Origin: Hyphomonadaceae bacterium BRH_c29
GTDB lineage: Bacteria > Pseudomonadota > Alphaproteobacteria > Caulobacterales > Hyphomonadaceae
Assembly (NCBI GenBank): GCA_000961695.1
Contig: LADW01000057.1
Span: 1 to 64,000, forward strand
Direction of reading: 5' to 3'
DNA length: 64,000 nt
A program made the position numbers and the translations under genes. Each line of letters begins with the position of its first letter. Position 1 is the stretch's first letter. Under the pieces are notes generated by a model. That model had not been told where the DNA came from. It was given only the letters and a program-made list of their open reading frames with translations, and ran no database searches. This document shows positions 1 to 10,958 of this stretch, in pieces.

Positions 1-238
1 CGCGGATCGCCGGGCTGACGGCCTGAAGCGGGCGGGAGAGGAGGGGGGCGAGGGCGAGGTCGATCCGGCCCAGTTCGCGCAGGGCAGCGGAGGCGATGGC
101 GCGGGCAAAGCCCCGGTCCGGCCCGTCAATCTCTTCGAAGGGCGCGGACTCGGCCATGGCCTGATCCAGGGTGCGGCGCTTCTCAAGCGTCAGGAACAGG
201 AGATCGGCGGCAGCCCGCCGCACATTAGCACCACTCAC
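1..238 (-). CDS. RsmB-family 16S rRNA (cytosine) methyltransferase, N-terminal NusB-like domain (partial, runs off window start)
   Basis: Reverse-strand reading from a GTG at 238 gives VSGANVRRAAADLLFLTLEKRRTLDQAMAESAPFEEIDGPDRGFARAIASAALRELGRIDLALAPLLSRPL, typical of the NusB domain of RsmB/Fmu. Confidence 0.7.
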   Translation of the reverse strand, partial: MSGANVRRAAADLLFLTLEKRRTLDQAMAESAPFEEIDGPDRGFARAIASAALRELGRIDLALAPLLSRPLQAVSPAIR

Positions 239-254
239 GAAATCATCCTTTGAA

Positions 255-1163
255 CTAACCCCAGGGACCGGCCTGGCGGCGCGCCTCTGGCGCAGCAGCG
301 GGGCTAGTAGCAGGAGATACGCCCATTTCGGAAGCGAGGCGGCGCAGCGCTTCGACCCGGTTGGCAGTTGCCGGGTGGGTCGAGAAGAGATTGTCGGCGC
401 CGCGTCCGTTCAGCGGGTTCATGATATACATGTGCGCCATGGCGGGGTTGCGCTCCGCCGCGACATTGATCGTGGAGCGGGCGCCGCGTTCGATCTTTTC
501 CAGCGCCGAGGCGAGCCAGAGCGGGTTGCCGCAGATTTCCGCGCCCATCCGGTCGGCTTCGTATTCGCGCGAGCGCGAGATCGCCATCTGGACAAGGCCG
601 GCGGCAATCGGGGCAAAGATCATGATCGCGATGGAGCCGATCAGGCCGGTGCGCTCACGCCCGAAGAACAGGGCGAAGTTTGCCAGCATGCCGATGGCCC
701 CGGCAATCGTGGCGGTGACGGTCATGGTCAGCGTGTCGCGGTGTTTCACATGTGCCAGTTCGTGCGCCATGACACCGGCGACTTCCTCGCGGTTCAGCAT
801 GCCGAGCAGGCCGGTCGTGGCGCAGACAGCGGCGTGGCTCGGGTTGCGGCCTGTGGCGAAGGCGTTCGGCTGCGGGGTCTCGATGATATAGACACGCGGC
901 GGCGGCAGGCCTGCGCGATCCGCCAGTTTCTTCACGTCATTGGCAAACGTGCGCAGCATGGGCGAGGCGGTTTTCGGGTCGATCTCGCGGGCGCCCTGCA
1001 TTTTCAGAACGATCTTGTCGGCGTTCCACCAGGAGAAAAAGTTCATGCTTGCGACCACGACAAAGGCCACGGCCATGCCGGTCGTGCCGCCGATCAGATA
1101 GCCGACGCCCGTGAAGAGCGCGGTCATGGCGGCCAGTAGAGTGAAAGTTTTCAGTGTGCCCAT
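255..1163 (-). CDS. htpX: M48 family zinc metalloprotease HtpX
   Basis: 302 aa, [10 protein letters not shown] zinc motif, N-terminal TM segments, [16 protein letters not shown]-terminus. Confidence 0.95.
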   Translation of the reverse strand: MGTLKTFTLLAAMTALFTGVGYLIGGTTGMAVAFVVVASMNFFSWWNADKIVLKMQGAREIDPKTASPMLRTFANDVKKLADRAGLPPPRVYIIETPQPNAFATGRNPSHAAVCATTGLLGMLNREEVAGVMAHELAHVKHRDTLTMTVTATIAGAIGMLANFALFFGRERTGLIGSIAIMIFAPIAAGLVQMAISRSREYEADRMGAEICGNPLWLASALEKIERGARSTINVAAERNPAMAHMYIMNPLNGRGADNLFSTHPATANRVEALRRLASEMGVSPATSPAAAPEARRQAGPWG

Positions 1164-1264
1164 TGGGCCTTAACTCCAATCGTCTCACCGCCTATGTAGC
1201 GGTGCGTTACCACTCCCCGATTTCCACAATTATATGGCGAGCGTTAACGAAAAGAGGAGTCTCC

Positions 1265-1495
1265 ATGTCCAGCGATGACAAAGCCGTAATCCCTGCGTTG
1301 ACGGAGGAAGAAGTGGCGCGCCGCATGTCGTTGCCTGAAGCTGCGCGCCGTGCGCTGGAAGAGGCCGACGCCCGCAAGGCGAAGGAAGCGGCTGACGCTG
1401 CGGCCCTGCCGGAAGACGAGCATGGCGGCCCGCGCAATGTGGAGCCGACGCGGTACGGGGACTGGGAACGCAAGGGCATTGCTTACGATTTCTAG
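1265..1495 (+). CDS. DUF1674 / SDHAF4-like protein (putative succinate dehydrogenase assembly factor 4)
   Basis: C-terminal GGPRNVEPTRYGDWERKGIAYDF is the family signature; ATG at 1265 preferred over the ORF-track start 1154. Confidence 0.85.
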   Translation: MSSDDKAVIPALTEEEVARRMSLPEAARRALEEADARKAKEAADAAALPEDEHGGPRNVEPTRYGDWERKGIAYDF

Positions 1496-1502
1496 GGCAG
1501 GC

Positions 1503-2687
1503 TCAGAGGTTCAGCACTTTCCGTGCAATGATGGTCCGCTGGATTTCGTTGGTGCCGCCATAGATGGATTGCGCCCGGCCAGCGAAATAGGTCGCCATGT
1601 CGCGCCCCGGTGAGCCGCCGGGATCGTTCTGCGAAGCCCAGAAGCTGAAATGCGGCTGAGCGAAGGCGCCGGCCGCGTCCACCATCAGTTCGGTGATCTG
1701 CTGATGCGTTGAGGTCGCAAGGATTTTTACCGTCGAGGCCGCATCCCCCGGCGAGCCGCCCTGGGCCAATGCCGAGAGAATGCGGAACACGGTCATCTCC
1801 AGCCCGTCGACCGCCATTTCTGCGGCGGTGAGCCGCCGGGCAAAACCTGCATCCTCGATCAGGCTCGCCCCGCCGCCATCCGGCGTTGCAGAGGCGACCT
1901 CGCGGATGTGGCGCAGCATGGCGCGCTTGCCGCCGATACGGGCGTAGGACGTGCGCTCAAAGCCGAGCAGGTATTGCGAATAGGTCCAGCCCATGCCGGC
2001 CTCGCCGATGCGGTTCTCCTCCGGCACTTTCACGTCTTCGAAGAAGACCTCGTTCAGCACGTGATTGCCGTCGATGGTGATGATCGGCTTCACCGTCACG
2101 CCGGGCGCATCGATGGGGCAGCAGATGAAGCTGATGCCCTGTTGTTTCTTCTCTTCCTGCGAGGTGCGGGCGAGGAGGAAGATCCAGTCGGCATGCTGGG
2201 CAGCGGAGGTCCAGATCTTGTGGCCGTTCAGCGTGTAGGTGCCGTTTTCCAGTTTCGCGCTGAACTGGAGGGAGGCGAGGTCCGAGCCTGCGCCGGGCTC
2301 CGAATAGCCCTGCGCCCAGCCGACCGAGCCGTCGCGGATGCCGGGCAGCCAGCGGGCTTTCTGGGCCTCGGAGCCAAACGTGTAGATCACCGGGCCGACA
2401 TAGACGACGCCCATGGGCGTGACCGTCGGCACACCGGCGCGTTCAAGCTCCTCGTCGAAAACGTATTGTTCCTCGATCCCCCAGCCGGGGCCGCCATACT
2501 CGGCGGGCCAGGCGGTGGCGAGCCAGCCTTTCGATCCGAGCGCCATTTCGGACTGGCGCACCTCCGCCGTGGTCAGCGGCAGGCCTGCCTTGTATTTCTG
2601 GATGATATCCTTCGGAAACTCTGTCTCGAACCAGTGGCGCACCCTGGCGCGGAAGGTTTCGATTTCGGGGCTGAAGGAAAGATCCAT
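1503..2687 (-). CDS. Acyl-CoA dehydrogenase family protein
   Basis: GYSEPGAGSDLASLQ, YGGTNEIQRTIIARKVL motifs. Confidence 0.95.
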   Translation of the reverse strand: MDLSFSPEIETFRARVRHWFETEFPKDIIQKYKAGLPLTTAEVRQSEMALGSKGWLATAWPAEYGGPGWGIEEQYVFDEELERAGVPTVTPMGVVYVGPVIYTFGSEAQKARWLPGIRDGSVGWAQGYSEPGAGSDLASLQFSAKLENGTYTLNGHKIWTSAAQHADWIFLLARTSQEEKKQQGISFICCPIDAPGVTVKPIITIDGNHVLNEVFFEDVKVPEENRIGEAGMGWTYSQYLLGFERTSYARIGGKRAMLRHIREVASATPDGGGASLIEDAGFARRLTAAEMAVDGLEMTVFRILSALAQGGSPGDAASTVKILATSTHQQITELMVDAAGAFAQPHFSFWASQNDPGGSPGRDMATYFAGRAQSIYGGTNEIQRTIIARKVLNL

Positions 2688-2764
2688 GATGATGCTCCGG
2701 GTTTGTCCCCCGAAAGGGTAGGGCAGGACCTCGCCCTGACAAGCCGTGACGGCGGGGCAGGACG

Positions 2765-3754
2765 TTACTCTGCGCGCGGCAGGGTGAGGCCCTCGTCCGT
2801 GGCCGTCACAGGCCGGATGCTGCCGTCTTCATTGAAATAGAGATGCTCGGCGCGGACCGAGCGGCGGCCGATGGCGCCGTCCTCCCCGTTCAGGCTGAGC
2901 GCGGCATTATGGTAGAAGAGATACCAGTCGCCTTTGAATTCCACGATGCCCGGATGGATGGTGAAGCTGTTCTCGCCGGGGCCCATGATCTTGCCGCGAT
3001 AGGTCCACGGGCCGGTGACGCTGGGGGCGGTGGAGTAGTAGAGCTGTTCGTTCTCGTTCTCCGCCTCGTCGATGCCGGCATAGGCCATGTAGTAGAGGTC
3101 ACCCCGGCGGAAGAGCCAGGGGCCTTCCTCGAAGTTTGTGAGCGCGACTTTTTGAATGGGCGCGGCGAAGCTGAACATGTCGTCCGCCAGCGGCGCATAA
3201 TAGAGATTGGCATTGCCCCAGTAGAGCCAGAAGGTTCCGTCCTCGTCCTCGAAGACGGTGGGGTCGATATCGTCCCAGGTGTGGGGACCGTCTGTGTCTG
3301 AATTGGCGACGAGGGCGCGGCCGAGCGCGTCATGGAAGGGGCCGGTGGGGCTGTCGGAGACGGCGACGCCGATGGATTTGCCGACATCTGTCTCGTCATG
3401 CTCGACGGCAGTGTAGAGCCAGAACTTGCCGTCTCTTTCGATTGGCTCGGAGGCCCAGGCGTCGCGGATCGCCCAGCTGAAGTCTGTCGGCTTCATGATC
3501 GGGCCGTGATCGGTCCAGTGCGCCATGTCATCGGTCGAATAGACGCGCCATTCGGTGATGTTGAACATCTGGTCGCCGGTCGCTTCGTCATGGCCGACAT
3601 AGAGGTAGAGCCGCCCGTCATGCACGATGGGGGCGGGGTCTGCGGTGAAGATGTTGGTGATGATGGGATTGGTGGCGGCGGTCGTCGCGGGCGGCGGGCT
3701 CGCGCAGGCGGCAAGGACCGCGGCGCCCAAGGTGATCGTTGCGACTTTCAGCAT
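2765..3754 (-). CDS. Glycoside hydrolase family 43 protein, lipoprotein signal
   Basis: NIFTADPAPIVHDGRLYLYVGHDE, WASEPIERDGKFWLYTAV, IDPTVFEDEDGTFWLYWG typical of GH43 beta-propeller; LAACASPP lipobox. Confidence 0.9.
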   Translation of the reverse strand: MLKVATITLGAAVLAACASPPPATTAATNPIITNIFTADPAPIVHDGRLYLYVGHDEATGDQMFNITEWRVYSTDDMAHWTDHGPIMKPTDFSWAIRDAWASEPIERDGKFWLYTAVEHDETDVGKSIGVAVSDSPTGPFHDALGRALVANSDTDGPHTWDDIDPTVFEDEDGTFWLYWGNANLYYAPLADDMFSFAAPIQKVALTNFEEGPWLFRRGDLYYMAYAGIDEAENENEQLYYSTAPSVTGPWTYRGKIMGPGENSFTIHPGIVEFKGDWYLFYHNAALSLNGEDGAIGRRSVRAEHLYFNEDGSIRPVTATDEGLTLPRAE

Positions 3755-3847
3755 GACGTCCTCCCGTTTTTGCCGACTGTCCGGGTGGGCGGGAGGTAAG
3801 TCAAGATAGCGCTAACAATTTGCGGGCAACGGGCGCGTCGGGCGGGC

Positions 3848-3878
3848 AAAAGAAAACCCTCCCCGTTTCCGGGAAGGG
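3848..3878 (-). terminator. Rho-independent terminator of the DUF885 gene
   Basis: Minus-strand CCCTTCCCG-GAAA-CGGGGAGGG hairpin followed by TTTTCTTTT, just past the stop at 3907. Confidence 0.75.
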
Positions 3879-3906
3879 CTCTCATGCGTGTCTGAGGGAA
3901 GGTGCC

Positions 3907-5778
3907 TTACGCCGCTTTCACTTCCTCGATCCACTGGTTGACGCGGCGCTCGAGCAGGTCGAGCGGCATGGCGCCGCCGCCGAGCACGGTGTCGTGGAAG
4001 GCGCGGATGTCGAACTTGTCGCCCAGCTCTTCCTCAGCGTGCTTGCGCAGCTCCTGGATCTTGATCATGCCGATCTTGTAGGCGGTGGCCTGTCCCGGCA
4101 TCACGATATAGCGCTGCACTTCGGAACGAGCCTGGCCTTCGGTGATGGCCGAATTGTCCAGGAAGTACTGAACGGCCTGTTCCTCGGTCCAGCCTTTGGA
4201 GTGGATGCCGGTGTCGATGACGAGGCGGATGGCGCGCCAGATTTCCGAGCCGAGACGGCCAAAGTCGGAATAGGGGTCCTCATAGGTGCCCGGGAATTCC
4301 TTGGCGAGCCATTCCGAATAGAGGCCCCAGCCTTCGGCATAGGCGGTGAAGTTGATCTGGGTGCGGAACTGCGGCACGCCGGTCAGCTCCTGCGCGATCG
4401 AGATTTGCATGTGGTGGCCGGGAATACCTTCGTGATAGGCGATCACTTCCAGCTCGCCCTTCGGCATGGATTTCATGTCCGAGAGGTGGGCGTAATAGGT
4501 GCCGGGGCGCGAGCCGTCCGGCGTGCCGGGGAAGTAGTGCTGGGCGGCGCCCGGCTGTTCGCGGAAGGGCTCGACGCGCTTCACGATGAGGTCGGCCTTG
4601 GGCAGGATGCCGAAGAATTCCGGCAGCTTGGCCTTGATGTTCTCGATCTTGGCGGTGGCGTCGTCGATATAGGCCTGGCGGCCCTCATCCGTGTCCGGAT
4701 AGTAGAAGCGCGGGTCGTCCTTGGAATCACGCTGGAACTTGAAGAATTCCTGCAGCGTGCCCTCGAAGCCGACCTTGTCTTTGATGGCTTCCATCTCGGC
4801 ATGGAGGCGGTCCACTTCGGCCAGGCCGATGGCGTGGACCTCGTCCGCCGTCAGCGACGTGGTCGTGTTGTTGGCGAGGCGCTCGTTGTAATAGGCGGCC
4901 CCGTCCGGCTGGAGGAAGGCGCCGACAGCCTGGGTGGAATCCGGCGAGTTGGCCATGTCCTCGGTCGCAAAGGCGATGATGTTGTTGAACGCGTCCTGGA
5001 AATCGTTCGTCATTGCGTCGACCGCATCGGACAGGATCACGTCGGACTCTTCCTGGGTCAGCTTGCCGTCCGTGACCAGCGTGGCGAGTTCGGATTTCAC
5101 GTCTGCCATCAGGGCGCTGTCTTCGCCGTCGGTGAAGGGGGCGCCGGTGATGACTTTCTGCGACTGGTCGATGACGCCTTCATAGGCGAATTTCGGGGCG
5201 TGCACGCCGTGTTCGGCGTTCTCGCGGGCCAGGTCGGTCGCTTCGTTCAGCGCGCGGGCGGCTTCGCGGATCCGCGAAACATAGGCGCGCATGTCGGCGG
5301 CATCGTCGACGCGGTGGAAGCTGATCAGGAATTGCGGGACGAAACCCTGCGGGCCGTTCATCTGGTCATAGACAAAGCCGTTATAGCGGAACTTCGCTGC
5401 CTCGGCGGCTTGCTCATACTGGTATTCAAACAGGTCCCAGGACAGTTTGTCGGCATCCGACAGGTCGTCATAGTTGAACCTGGCTTTCATCTCCTCGACG
5501 GCCGCCTTCTGGAGCGCGAGGTTTTCGTCGCCGCAGGCACGGGTGAAGCAATCGATCTGATCGTTCTTGTCCTTGCGGCCCAGGAAGGTGAGCATCACCG
5601 GGCTGCGCTGCAGCGTTTCTTCGTACTTGACGTCAAACCAGTCGTTCAGCGCCTTGCTGATCTCGGCCTTCTGGTCAGCCGTCATTTCCGTGGCGGCGGG
5701 GGCGGCGGGCGTGGCAGGTTTGCCGCAAGCGGTAACAGCGAGGGCGAGCGCAAGCGCCGACACAGTGGTTCTGATCAT
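3907..5778 (-). CDS. DUF885 family protein (secreted lipoprotein)
   Basis: ELEVIAYHEGIPGHHMQISIAQEL and YAEGWGLYSEWL motifs of DUF885; MIRTTVSALALALAVTACGK signal; start moved from 5955 to 5778. Confidence 0.9.
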   Translation of the reverse strand: MIRTTVSALALALAVTACGKPATPAAPAATEMTADQKAEISKALNDWFDVKYEETLQRSPVMLTFLGRKDKNDQIDCFTRACGDENLALQKAAVEEMKARFNYDDLSDADKLSWDLFEYQYEQAAEAAKFRYNGFVYDQMNGPQGFVPQFLISFHRVDDAADMRAYVSRIREAARALNEATDLARENAEHGVHAPKFAYEGVIDQSQKVITGAPFTDGEDSALMADVKSELATLVTDGKLTQEESDVILSDAVDAMTNDFQDAFNNIIAFATEDMANSPDSTQAVGAFLQPDGAAYYNERLANNTTTSLTADEVHAIGLAEVDRLHAEMEAIKDKVGFEGTLQEFFKFQRDSKDDPRFYYPDTDEGRQAYIDDATAKIENIKAKLPEFFGILPKADLIVKRVEPFREQPGAAQHYFPGTPDGSRPGTYYAHLSDMKSMPKGELEVIAYHEGIPGHHMQISIAQELTGVPQFRTQINFTAYAEGWGLYSEWLAKEFPGTYEDPYSDFGRLGSEIWRAIRLVIDTGIHSKGWTEEQAVQYFLDNSAITEGQARSEVQRYIVMPGQATAYKIGMIKIQELRKHAEEELGDKFDIRAFHDTVLGGGAMPLDLLERRVNQWIEEVKAA

Positions 5779-5882
5779 GTATGTCTCCCGACAGAATATC
5801 TCGATAAACGATAAGGTTTCTATCGGCGTTCCGCGGCGCTCTGTCAATTGGCAAGAGGAGCGCCCGGCGCTAGGGGAGAAGA

Positions 5883-6839
5883 ATGACCGAAAAAACTTCC
5901 CCCCGTACGCTCCGGATCGGCACACGTGGTTCGCCGCTGGCCCTGATTCAGGCAAATCAGATCGCCGCGAGCATCGAGGCAGCCTCCGGCGGCGCGATGA
6001 AAGGCGAGATCGTCACCTTCACAACGACCGGTGACCAGCTGACCACCGAGCGGCTGATCAATTCCGGCGGCAAGGGCCTGTTCACGCGCGAACTCGACGC
6101 CGCGCTCAGCCGGGGCGATGTGGACCTGACCGTCCACAGCCTGAAGGACGTGCCCTCCGTGCTTGAGCCGGGCCAGGTGTTCGCCGCCTTCCCGCAGCGC
6201 GAAGACCCGCGCGAGGGGTTTCTCTCTCCGCACGCCACGAGCCTGATGGACCTGCCGCAGGGCGCGAAAGTCGGCACGGCGTCACTGCGCCGGGAAGCGC
6301 AGACACGCGCGATCCGGCCGGACCTCGAAATCGTCACTTTCCGCGGCAATGTCGCGACAAGGCGGCGCAAGCTGGAAGAGGGGCTGGCGGATGCGACCTA
6401 TCTGGCCATGGCAGGCCTGACGCGGCTGGACCAGCAGGCCGTCGCCACCCCGATCCCGCTGGACCAGATGCTGCCGGCTGCCGCGCAGGGCATTATCGGC
6501 GTTGTCGTGCGCGATGATATCGACGCCGAGGCCGCTGACGTGATGCGAGCGCTGAACCACACGCCGACGCGTGAGGCCGCCATTATCGAACGCTCGTTCC
6601 TGCTGGCGCTGGACGGGTCCTGCCGCACGCCGATTGCGGCGCATGCGTTTGATCTCGGCGAAGACTGGAAACTGGTCGGCGAGGTCTATGCCATGGATGG
6701 CACGGCCAAGTGGAGCGCCGAAGGCGTCTGCCGCAAAGGCGCGACCGACATCCAGCTCGAAGCCCTCGGCAAGGAAATCGCCCGGATCGTGAAGCGTAGC
6801 GCAGGCGGCCATCTGCCGGTCTTCCGCGACGAATGGTGA
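5883..6839 (+). CDS. hemC: Hydroxymethylbilane synthase (porphobilinogen deaminase)
   Basis: [39 protein letters not shown]. Confidence 0.97.
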   Translation: MTEKTSPRTLRIGTRGSPLALIQANQIAASIEAASGGAMKGEIVTFTTTGDQLTTERLINSGGKGLFTRELDAALSRGDVDLTVHSLKDVPSVLEPGQVFAAFPQREDPREGFLSPHATSLMDLPQGAKVGTASLRREAQTRAIRPDLEIVTFRGNVATRRRKLEEGLADATYLAMAGLTRLDQQAVATPIPLDQMLPAAAQGIIGVVVRDDIDAEAADVMRALNHTPTREAAIIERSFLLALDGSCRTPIAAHAFDLGEDWKLVGEVYAMDGTAKWSAEGVCRKGATDIQLEALGKEIARIVKRSAGGHLPVFRDEW

Positions 6840-7552
6840 GCCAGCCGGATCTTTGGCCGGTCATCGTGACCCGGGCTGAACCCGGCGCCTCCGAAACCAT
6901 GGCCCGGCTGAAGGCAATGGGTCTTCAGGGCATTTCTTCGCCCATGCTGGAACTGGCGCGGCTGGACGTGGCGCTGCCGGACCTGTCGGGCATTGCGCAC
7001 CTTGTCTTCACCAGCGCCAATGGCGTGCGCTTCTTTGCTGAGGCGAGCGAACTTCGGACGGCGAAAGCCTGGTGCGTCGGCCCGTCCACCGCCGCAGCGG
7101 CGCGCGAGGCCGGTTTTGCCGACGTGCATGAAGGCGCAGGCGACGCGGTGGACCTTGCCGCAGACATCCTCGCCGCCCTGCCGGAAGGCACAGACGGCGT
7201 GCTGCATGTCGCCAATGAAGCCGCCGCGGGCGAGCTGGTGGCCCGGCTGAAGGCAGGCGGCATCCCCGCCGGCTTCCTGGCCCTCTATGAGACCCGGCCA
7301 GCGGATGAGCTGTCAGCTGAGGCGGAAGCCGCGCTGGCGGCGGGGCCTGCCTGCGTGCTGATTCATTCGGCCAAGGCAGCCGCCGCGTTTGCCTGGGCGG
7401 CCGGGGCGCTGGATCAGACCGTGCTGGTCGCGATCTCAGAAGCGGCAGCCCGTCCGCTGCAGGGCAGGGAGGTCGGCGCGGTCCATATTGCCGAGGCGCC
7501 AAACGAAGACGCACTGCTCGCCGCCCTCGCCGGGGCGACCAGCGGCCTTTAA
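6833..7552 (+). CDS. hemD: Uroporphyrinogen-III synthase
   Basis: [10 protein letters not shown] start, HemD-like layout, overlaps the hemC end. Confidence 0.88.
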   Translation: MVSQPDLWPVIVTRAEPGASETMARLKAMGLQGISSPMLELARLDVALPDLSGIAHLVFTSANGVRFFAEASELRTAKAWCVGPSTAAAAREAGFADVHEGAGDAVDLAADILAALPEGTDGVLHVANEAAAGELVARLKAGGIPAGFLALYETRPADELSAEAEAALAAGPACVLIHSAKAAAAFAWAAGALDQTVLVAISEAAARPLQGREVGAVHIAEAPNEDALLAALAGATSGL

Positions 7553-7600
7553 GCCGCTGGAATCCTGTGCGAGTGTGTACCGGCTGAAACCGGATTCGAA

Positions 7601-8782
7601 ATGACAGACGATTCAATTCCTGAAAGCTCGGTTGACCCGGTCGAACCTATCGACGCGGATTTCGAGCCCGCTGTGGACGACCCGAAGACCGCAAGGACGG
7701 GCTCCGGCCCCGGCTGGCTTGGCGCGGGCGTGATGAGCCTGATGGCTGCCGGTCTCGGCGGCATCATCGGTATTGGCGCGCACATCCTGATGCCGAGCGG
7801 ATTGGGCGATCCGGGCGCAGAAGTCGCCGCCCTGAACACACGGCTCGACAGACTGGAACAGGCAGGCCCCGATGACCGCGCCGCCCTGAAAGCCGGGATC
7901 GACGCGCTGGCGAACCGGATCGACAGCCTGCCACAAGGCAGCGCCAGCGATCCGGTGGACCTCTCGGGCATCGAAGGCCGCCTTCAGGCGCTGGAATCCA
8001 TCGACGTGGGTGACACGGTCGCCCCGGAAGAGCTGGCCCGTGCGCTGACCTCCCTGTCGGAACGGATCGGGACCCTTTCGGAGCGGGTGGATGCGCTGGA
8101 GGCGCGCCCGGTGCCTGTCGATGTCACGGCCCGCGTGGACGCGATTGAGCGGGACTTCGGTACGCTTCGCGATTCGACCCTCGAACAGACCAAACAAGGC
8201 CGCTCACTGGCCGACATGCTGGCGCGGGTGCAGACCGAGCAGAGCGATGCGCGCGCTGCGGCGGCCTCTGCAAGCTCGGTTGCTGAAGCGGCGCTGGCCC
8301 TCTCGGCCATTGAAGCGGCCTCCCGCCGGGGCGACCCGTTTGAAGCCGACTATCGCGCCCTGCGCGCGGCCCTGCCGACGGTCGACGCTGTGCGTGCGCT
8401 TGGCGCCCTCGCTCCCACGGGTGCTCTGACCGTGTCGGAACTGGCGGATCAGTTCAGCGCCGCCGCCGATGCGGCTCGCAAGACCGTTCCGGTGGAAGAG
8501 TCCGGCAGCTGGGGCTGGATCAACAAGTTCTTTGGCGGCGCCGTCACCGTGCGCAAGGCGGATGGGGCTGACGACGACCCGTTCGGCCTGCTGTCGCGTG
8601 CCGGTGAAGCGCTGGAAGAGGGTGACCTGGACAAGGCGGTGGCCTATACCGCGCGCCTCGATGGGGCGCCGGGTGCGGCAATGTCCGGATGGACCGAAGC
8701 TGCAAAGCGCCGCATCAATCTTGAGTCATCTCTGGAGGCCGTGCGCCTCGCCCTGGCGAATGGGGGCGCCGAGACACCATGA
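7601..8782 (+). CDS. Mitofilin-like inner-membrane protein (COG4223-type)
   Basis: Single N-terminal TM, long coiled coil, located between hemD and hemY as in many alphaproteobacteria. Confidence 0.75.
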   Translation: MTDDSIPESSVDPVEPIDADFEPAVDDPKTARTGSGPGWLGAGVMSLMAAGLGGIIGIGAHILMPSGLGDPGAEVAALNTRLDRLEQAGPDDRAALKAGIDALANRIDSLPQGSASDPVDLSGIEGRLQALESIDVGDTVAPEELARALTSLSERIGTLSERVDALEARPVPVDVTARVDAIERDFGTLRDSTLEQTKQGRSLADMLARVQTEQSDARAAAASASSVAEAALALSAIEAASRRGDPFEADYRALRAALPTVDAVRALGALAPTGALTVSELADQFSAAADAARKTVPVEESGSWGWINKFFGGAVTVRKADGADDDPFGLLSRAGEALEEGDLDKAVAYTARLDGAPGAAMSGWTEAAKRRINLESSLEAVRLALANGGAETP

Positions 8783-10215
8783 ACCGGATTATTGTCTTCC
8801 TAGTTCTCTTGCTGCTGGTGATCGGCGCGCTCGCGTTCGGCTGGTGGGCCTATACGCTGCCCGGAAAGGTGACGATCCCGGTCGGCGCTGAAGAGATTTC
8901 CATCAAGTCCGGCGCTGCTGTTGCGCTGGTGCTCGCCCTGTCCGGCCTGATGGCGGCGGCCTGGTGGGTCGTGTCCGGCATTTTCGTGCTGCCGGGCCGG
9001 ATCAGCCGGTCGCGCAAACGGTCCAAGTCCCGCAAGGCAAACGCCGCGCTGACCGAAGGCCTGCTCGCCGCCGAAGCCGGCGATGCCGATGCCGCGCTGA
9101 AGCTCGCCCGCAAGGCCGCCAAGCATGCCGAGGATGAGCGGCTGAAACTCCTGCTGGAGGCTCGCGCCGCTGAAGCCAATGATGACTGGGCCGGGGCCGA
9201 GCGCGCCTGGAGCCAGCTGACCCGCCTTCCGGGCGGCCAGCTTGCGGGCCTGCGCGGCTCTGCCATGGCGGCCTCTGAACGCGGCGATGCGCTGACGGCG
9301 GAAAACCGTGCCCGCGAAGCGCTGAGCCTCAAATCTTCCGCCGACTGGCCGTTCAATTCCCTGTTCGACCTTCAGGTCTCGAAAGGGGAGTGGGACAAGG
9401 CGCTCGACACGCTGCTGACCGGCGAACGGCGCGGCCTGATCAAGGGCGACAGTTTGCGCCGCCGCCGGGCCGTGCTGCACACCGCCTATGCTGTGGGCCT
9501 GCCACACGACCGCAAGTCTGATGCCCAGAAGGCGCTGGCCGAAGCGATCCGCTCGGCACCGGGTTTCCCGCCGGCGGCTTTCCATGGTGCACGGGCGCTG
9601 ATGGTGGATGGCAAGGCCAAGGCCGCCCAGGGCGTGCTGGAGCTGGGCTGGAAAGCCCGCCCGCACCCGGCGCTGGCCCAGCTGTCGCGCCGCCTCGTGC
9701 CGCAGGACACGATGGCCAATATCGCCCAGCGCCTGCAGGGCCTGATCGCCACCCAGCCGAACCATCGCGAAAGCAAGATCCTGCTGGCCGAGATCGGCAT
9801 GGACAAGGCCGACTGGGTTGGCGCGATCCGCTCGCTGGCGCTGCTGGTGGAAGAGAACCCGACCGCGCGGCTCTGCCTGCTGATGGAGCGGGCCCTGAAA
9901 GGCTATGGCGACCAGTCCGAGGCGACCCGCTGGGGCCGCATGGCCGCGTCCGCCTCGCGGGAACCCGACTGGTCGGACATTGACCCCAAGGGCAATGCGT
10001 TCGATTTCGACAAGCAGGGCTGGGCGCGTCTCGTCTATGCCTTCGGCGATGTCGGCAATCTTGTGCATCCGCGCTATGAGAGCTTTGGCCGGGAACTGGA
10101 AGCGGGCCGCGTGCTCGCCCTGCCGGGCCCGGAGGCCGAGGAGGTGACCCACGCGCCCAAGGCGCCGGATCGCCCGCTCTCCCCGCCGCTTGACTATGCC
10201 TCGGACGATGACTGA
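8779..10215 (+). CDS. hemY: HemY N-terminal domain / heme biosynthesis HemY-like TPR protein
   Basis: Two N-terminal TMs, TPR-rich region, 4-nt overlap with upstream gene, heme cluster context. Confidence 0.85.
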   Translation: MNRIIVFLVLLLLVIGALAFGWWAYTLPGKVTIPVGAEEISIKSGAAVALVLALSGLMAAAWWVVSGIFVLPGRISRSRKRSKSRKANAALTEGLLAAEAGDADAALKLARKAAKHAEDERLKLLLEARAAEANDDWAGAERAWSQLTRLPGGQLAGLRGSAMAASERGDALTAENRAREALSLKSSADWPFNSLFDLQVSKGEWDKALDTLLTGERRGLIKGDSLRRRRAVLHTAYAVGLPHDRKSDAQKALAEAIRSAPGFPPAAFHGARALMVDGKAKAAQGVLELGWKARPHPALAQLSRRLVPQDTMANIAQRLQGLIATQPNHRESKILLAEIGMDKADWVGAIRSLALLVEENPTARLCLLMERALKGYGDQSEATRWGRMAASASREPDWSDIDPKGNAFDFDKQGWARLVYAFGDVGNLVHPRYESFGRELEAGRVLALPGPEAEEVTHAPKAPDRPLSPPLDYASDDD

Positions 10216-10310
10216 TCCGGGCGGCCGCGCCGCTGCCGTTCGGGGTGGCAAAAGCGGCTTGCGAAACAGGGCATCTGCCGGTATGAGGCGGGCCTTCGGA
10301 ATGGTCTTAA

Positions 10311-10386
10311 GCCGCTATAGCTCAGCTGGTAGAGCATCGCATTCGTAATGCGGGGGTCAGGTGTTCAAGTCACCTTAGCGGCACCA
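10311..10386 (+). tRNA. tRNA-Thr (CGT), CCA encoded
   Basis: GCCGCTA...TAGCGGC acceptor, GCTCAGCTGGTAGAGC D-arm, GCATTCGTAATGC anticodon arm, GTGTTCAAGTCAC T-arm, ACCA 3' end. Confidence 0.95.
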
Positions 10387-10395
10387 TTTCTCCCT

Positions 10396-10932
10396 TTACT
10401 CCAGCACGTAATCTGCCTCCGCGACGTAGCGGCTGGGGCGGCCTTTTGCTGTGTGGCTGGAATAGAGGTGGAAGCTGTCGGCGGTGAAGCGGTCGCTTCG
10501 GTAGGCCTGATGTGTCTCGACCCATTTGCGGGTGTCTTCCAACGTTGCCTCATGCAGGTAGGCGAGGGTGACGTGCGGGGTGAAGGGGCGTTTGTCGGGG
10601 GCGAGGCCGAGGCGGCGGGCGGCGCGTTCGCACTGGGCGGAGAGGCTGCGCAGGGCGTCATTCTCGCGCACGCGGGCCCAGACGGCAGACGGTTCGCGGC
10701 GGCCGAACCAGCCGGCGCCCTCCATCGAGATTTCGAACGGCGCGCAGCGGATTTCGGCCAGCAGCTCGTCCAGGTCGCGCGCCTGGCTGTGTGACAGGTC
10801 GCCGAAGAAGCGCAGCGTGATGTGGAAATTCTCTTCCGGCCGCCAGCTTGCGCCGGGCAGGTTCTTCTGAAGGGCGGCGAGGCCGTCCCAGAGGTCTTCC
10901 GGCACGGGCAGGGCGGCGAACAGTCTGTACAT
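10396..10932 (-). CDS. thpR: RNA 2',3'-cyclic phosphodiesterase (2H phosphoesterase)
   Basis: Two HxT/HVT motifs (FHITLRFFGD, FTPHVTLAYL); start at MYRLFAALPVPE. Confidence 0.9.
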   Translation of the reverse strand: MYRLFAALPVPEDLWDGLAALQKNLPGASWRPEENFHITLRFFGDLSHSQARDLDELLAEIRCAPFEISMEGAGWFGRREPSAVWARVRENDALRSLSAQCERAARRLGLAPDKRPFTPHVTLAYLHEATLEDTRKWVETHQAYRSDRFTADSFHLYSSHTAKGRPSRYVAEADYVLE

Positions 10933-10958
10933 GGACGTGTGTTTGCCCCGTGTGCAGG

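Noticed and set aside
3820-5814. 664-aa plus-strand ORF opposite the DUF885 gene
   Set aside because: Antisense shadow ORF of a GC-rich coding region; the minus frame has clear family motifs and a signal peptide.
8800-10251. 483-aa minus-strand ORF opposite hemY
   Set aside because: Shadow ORF, overlaps the hemY frame fully.
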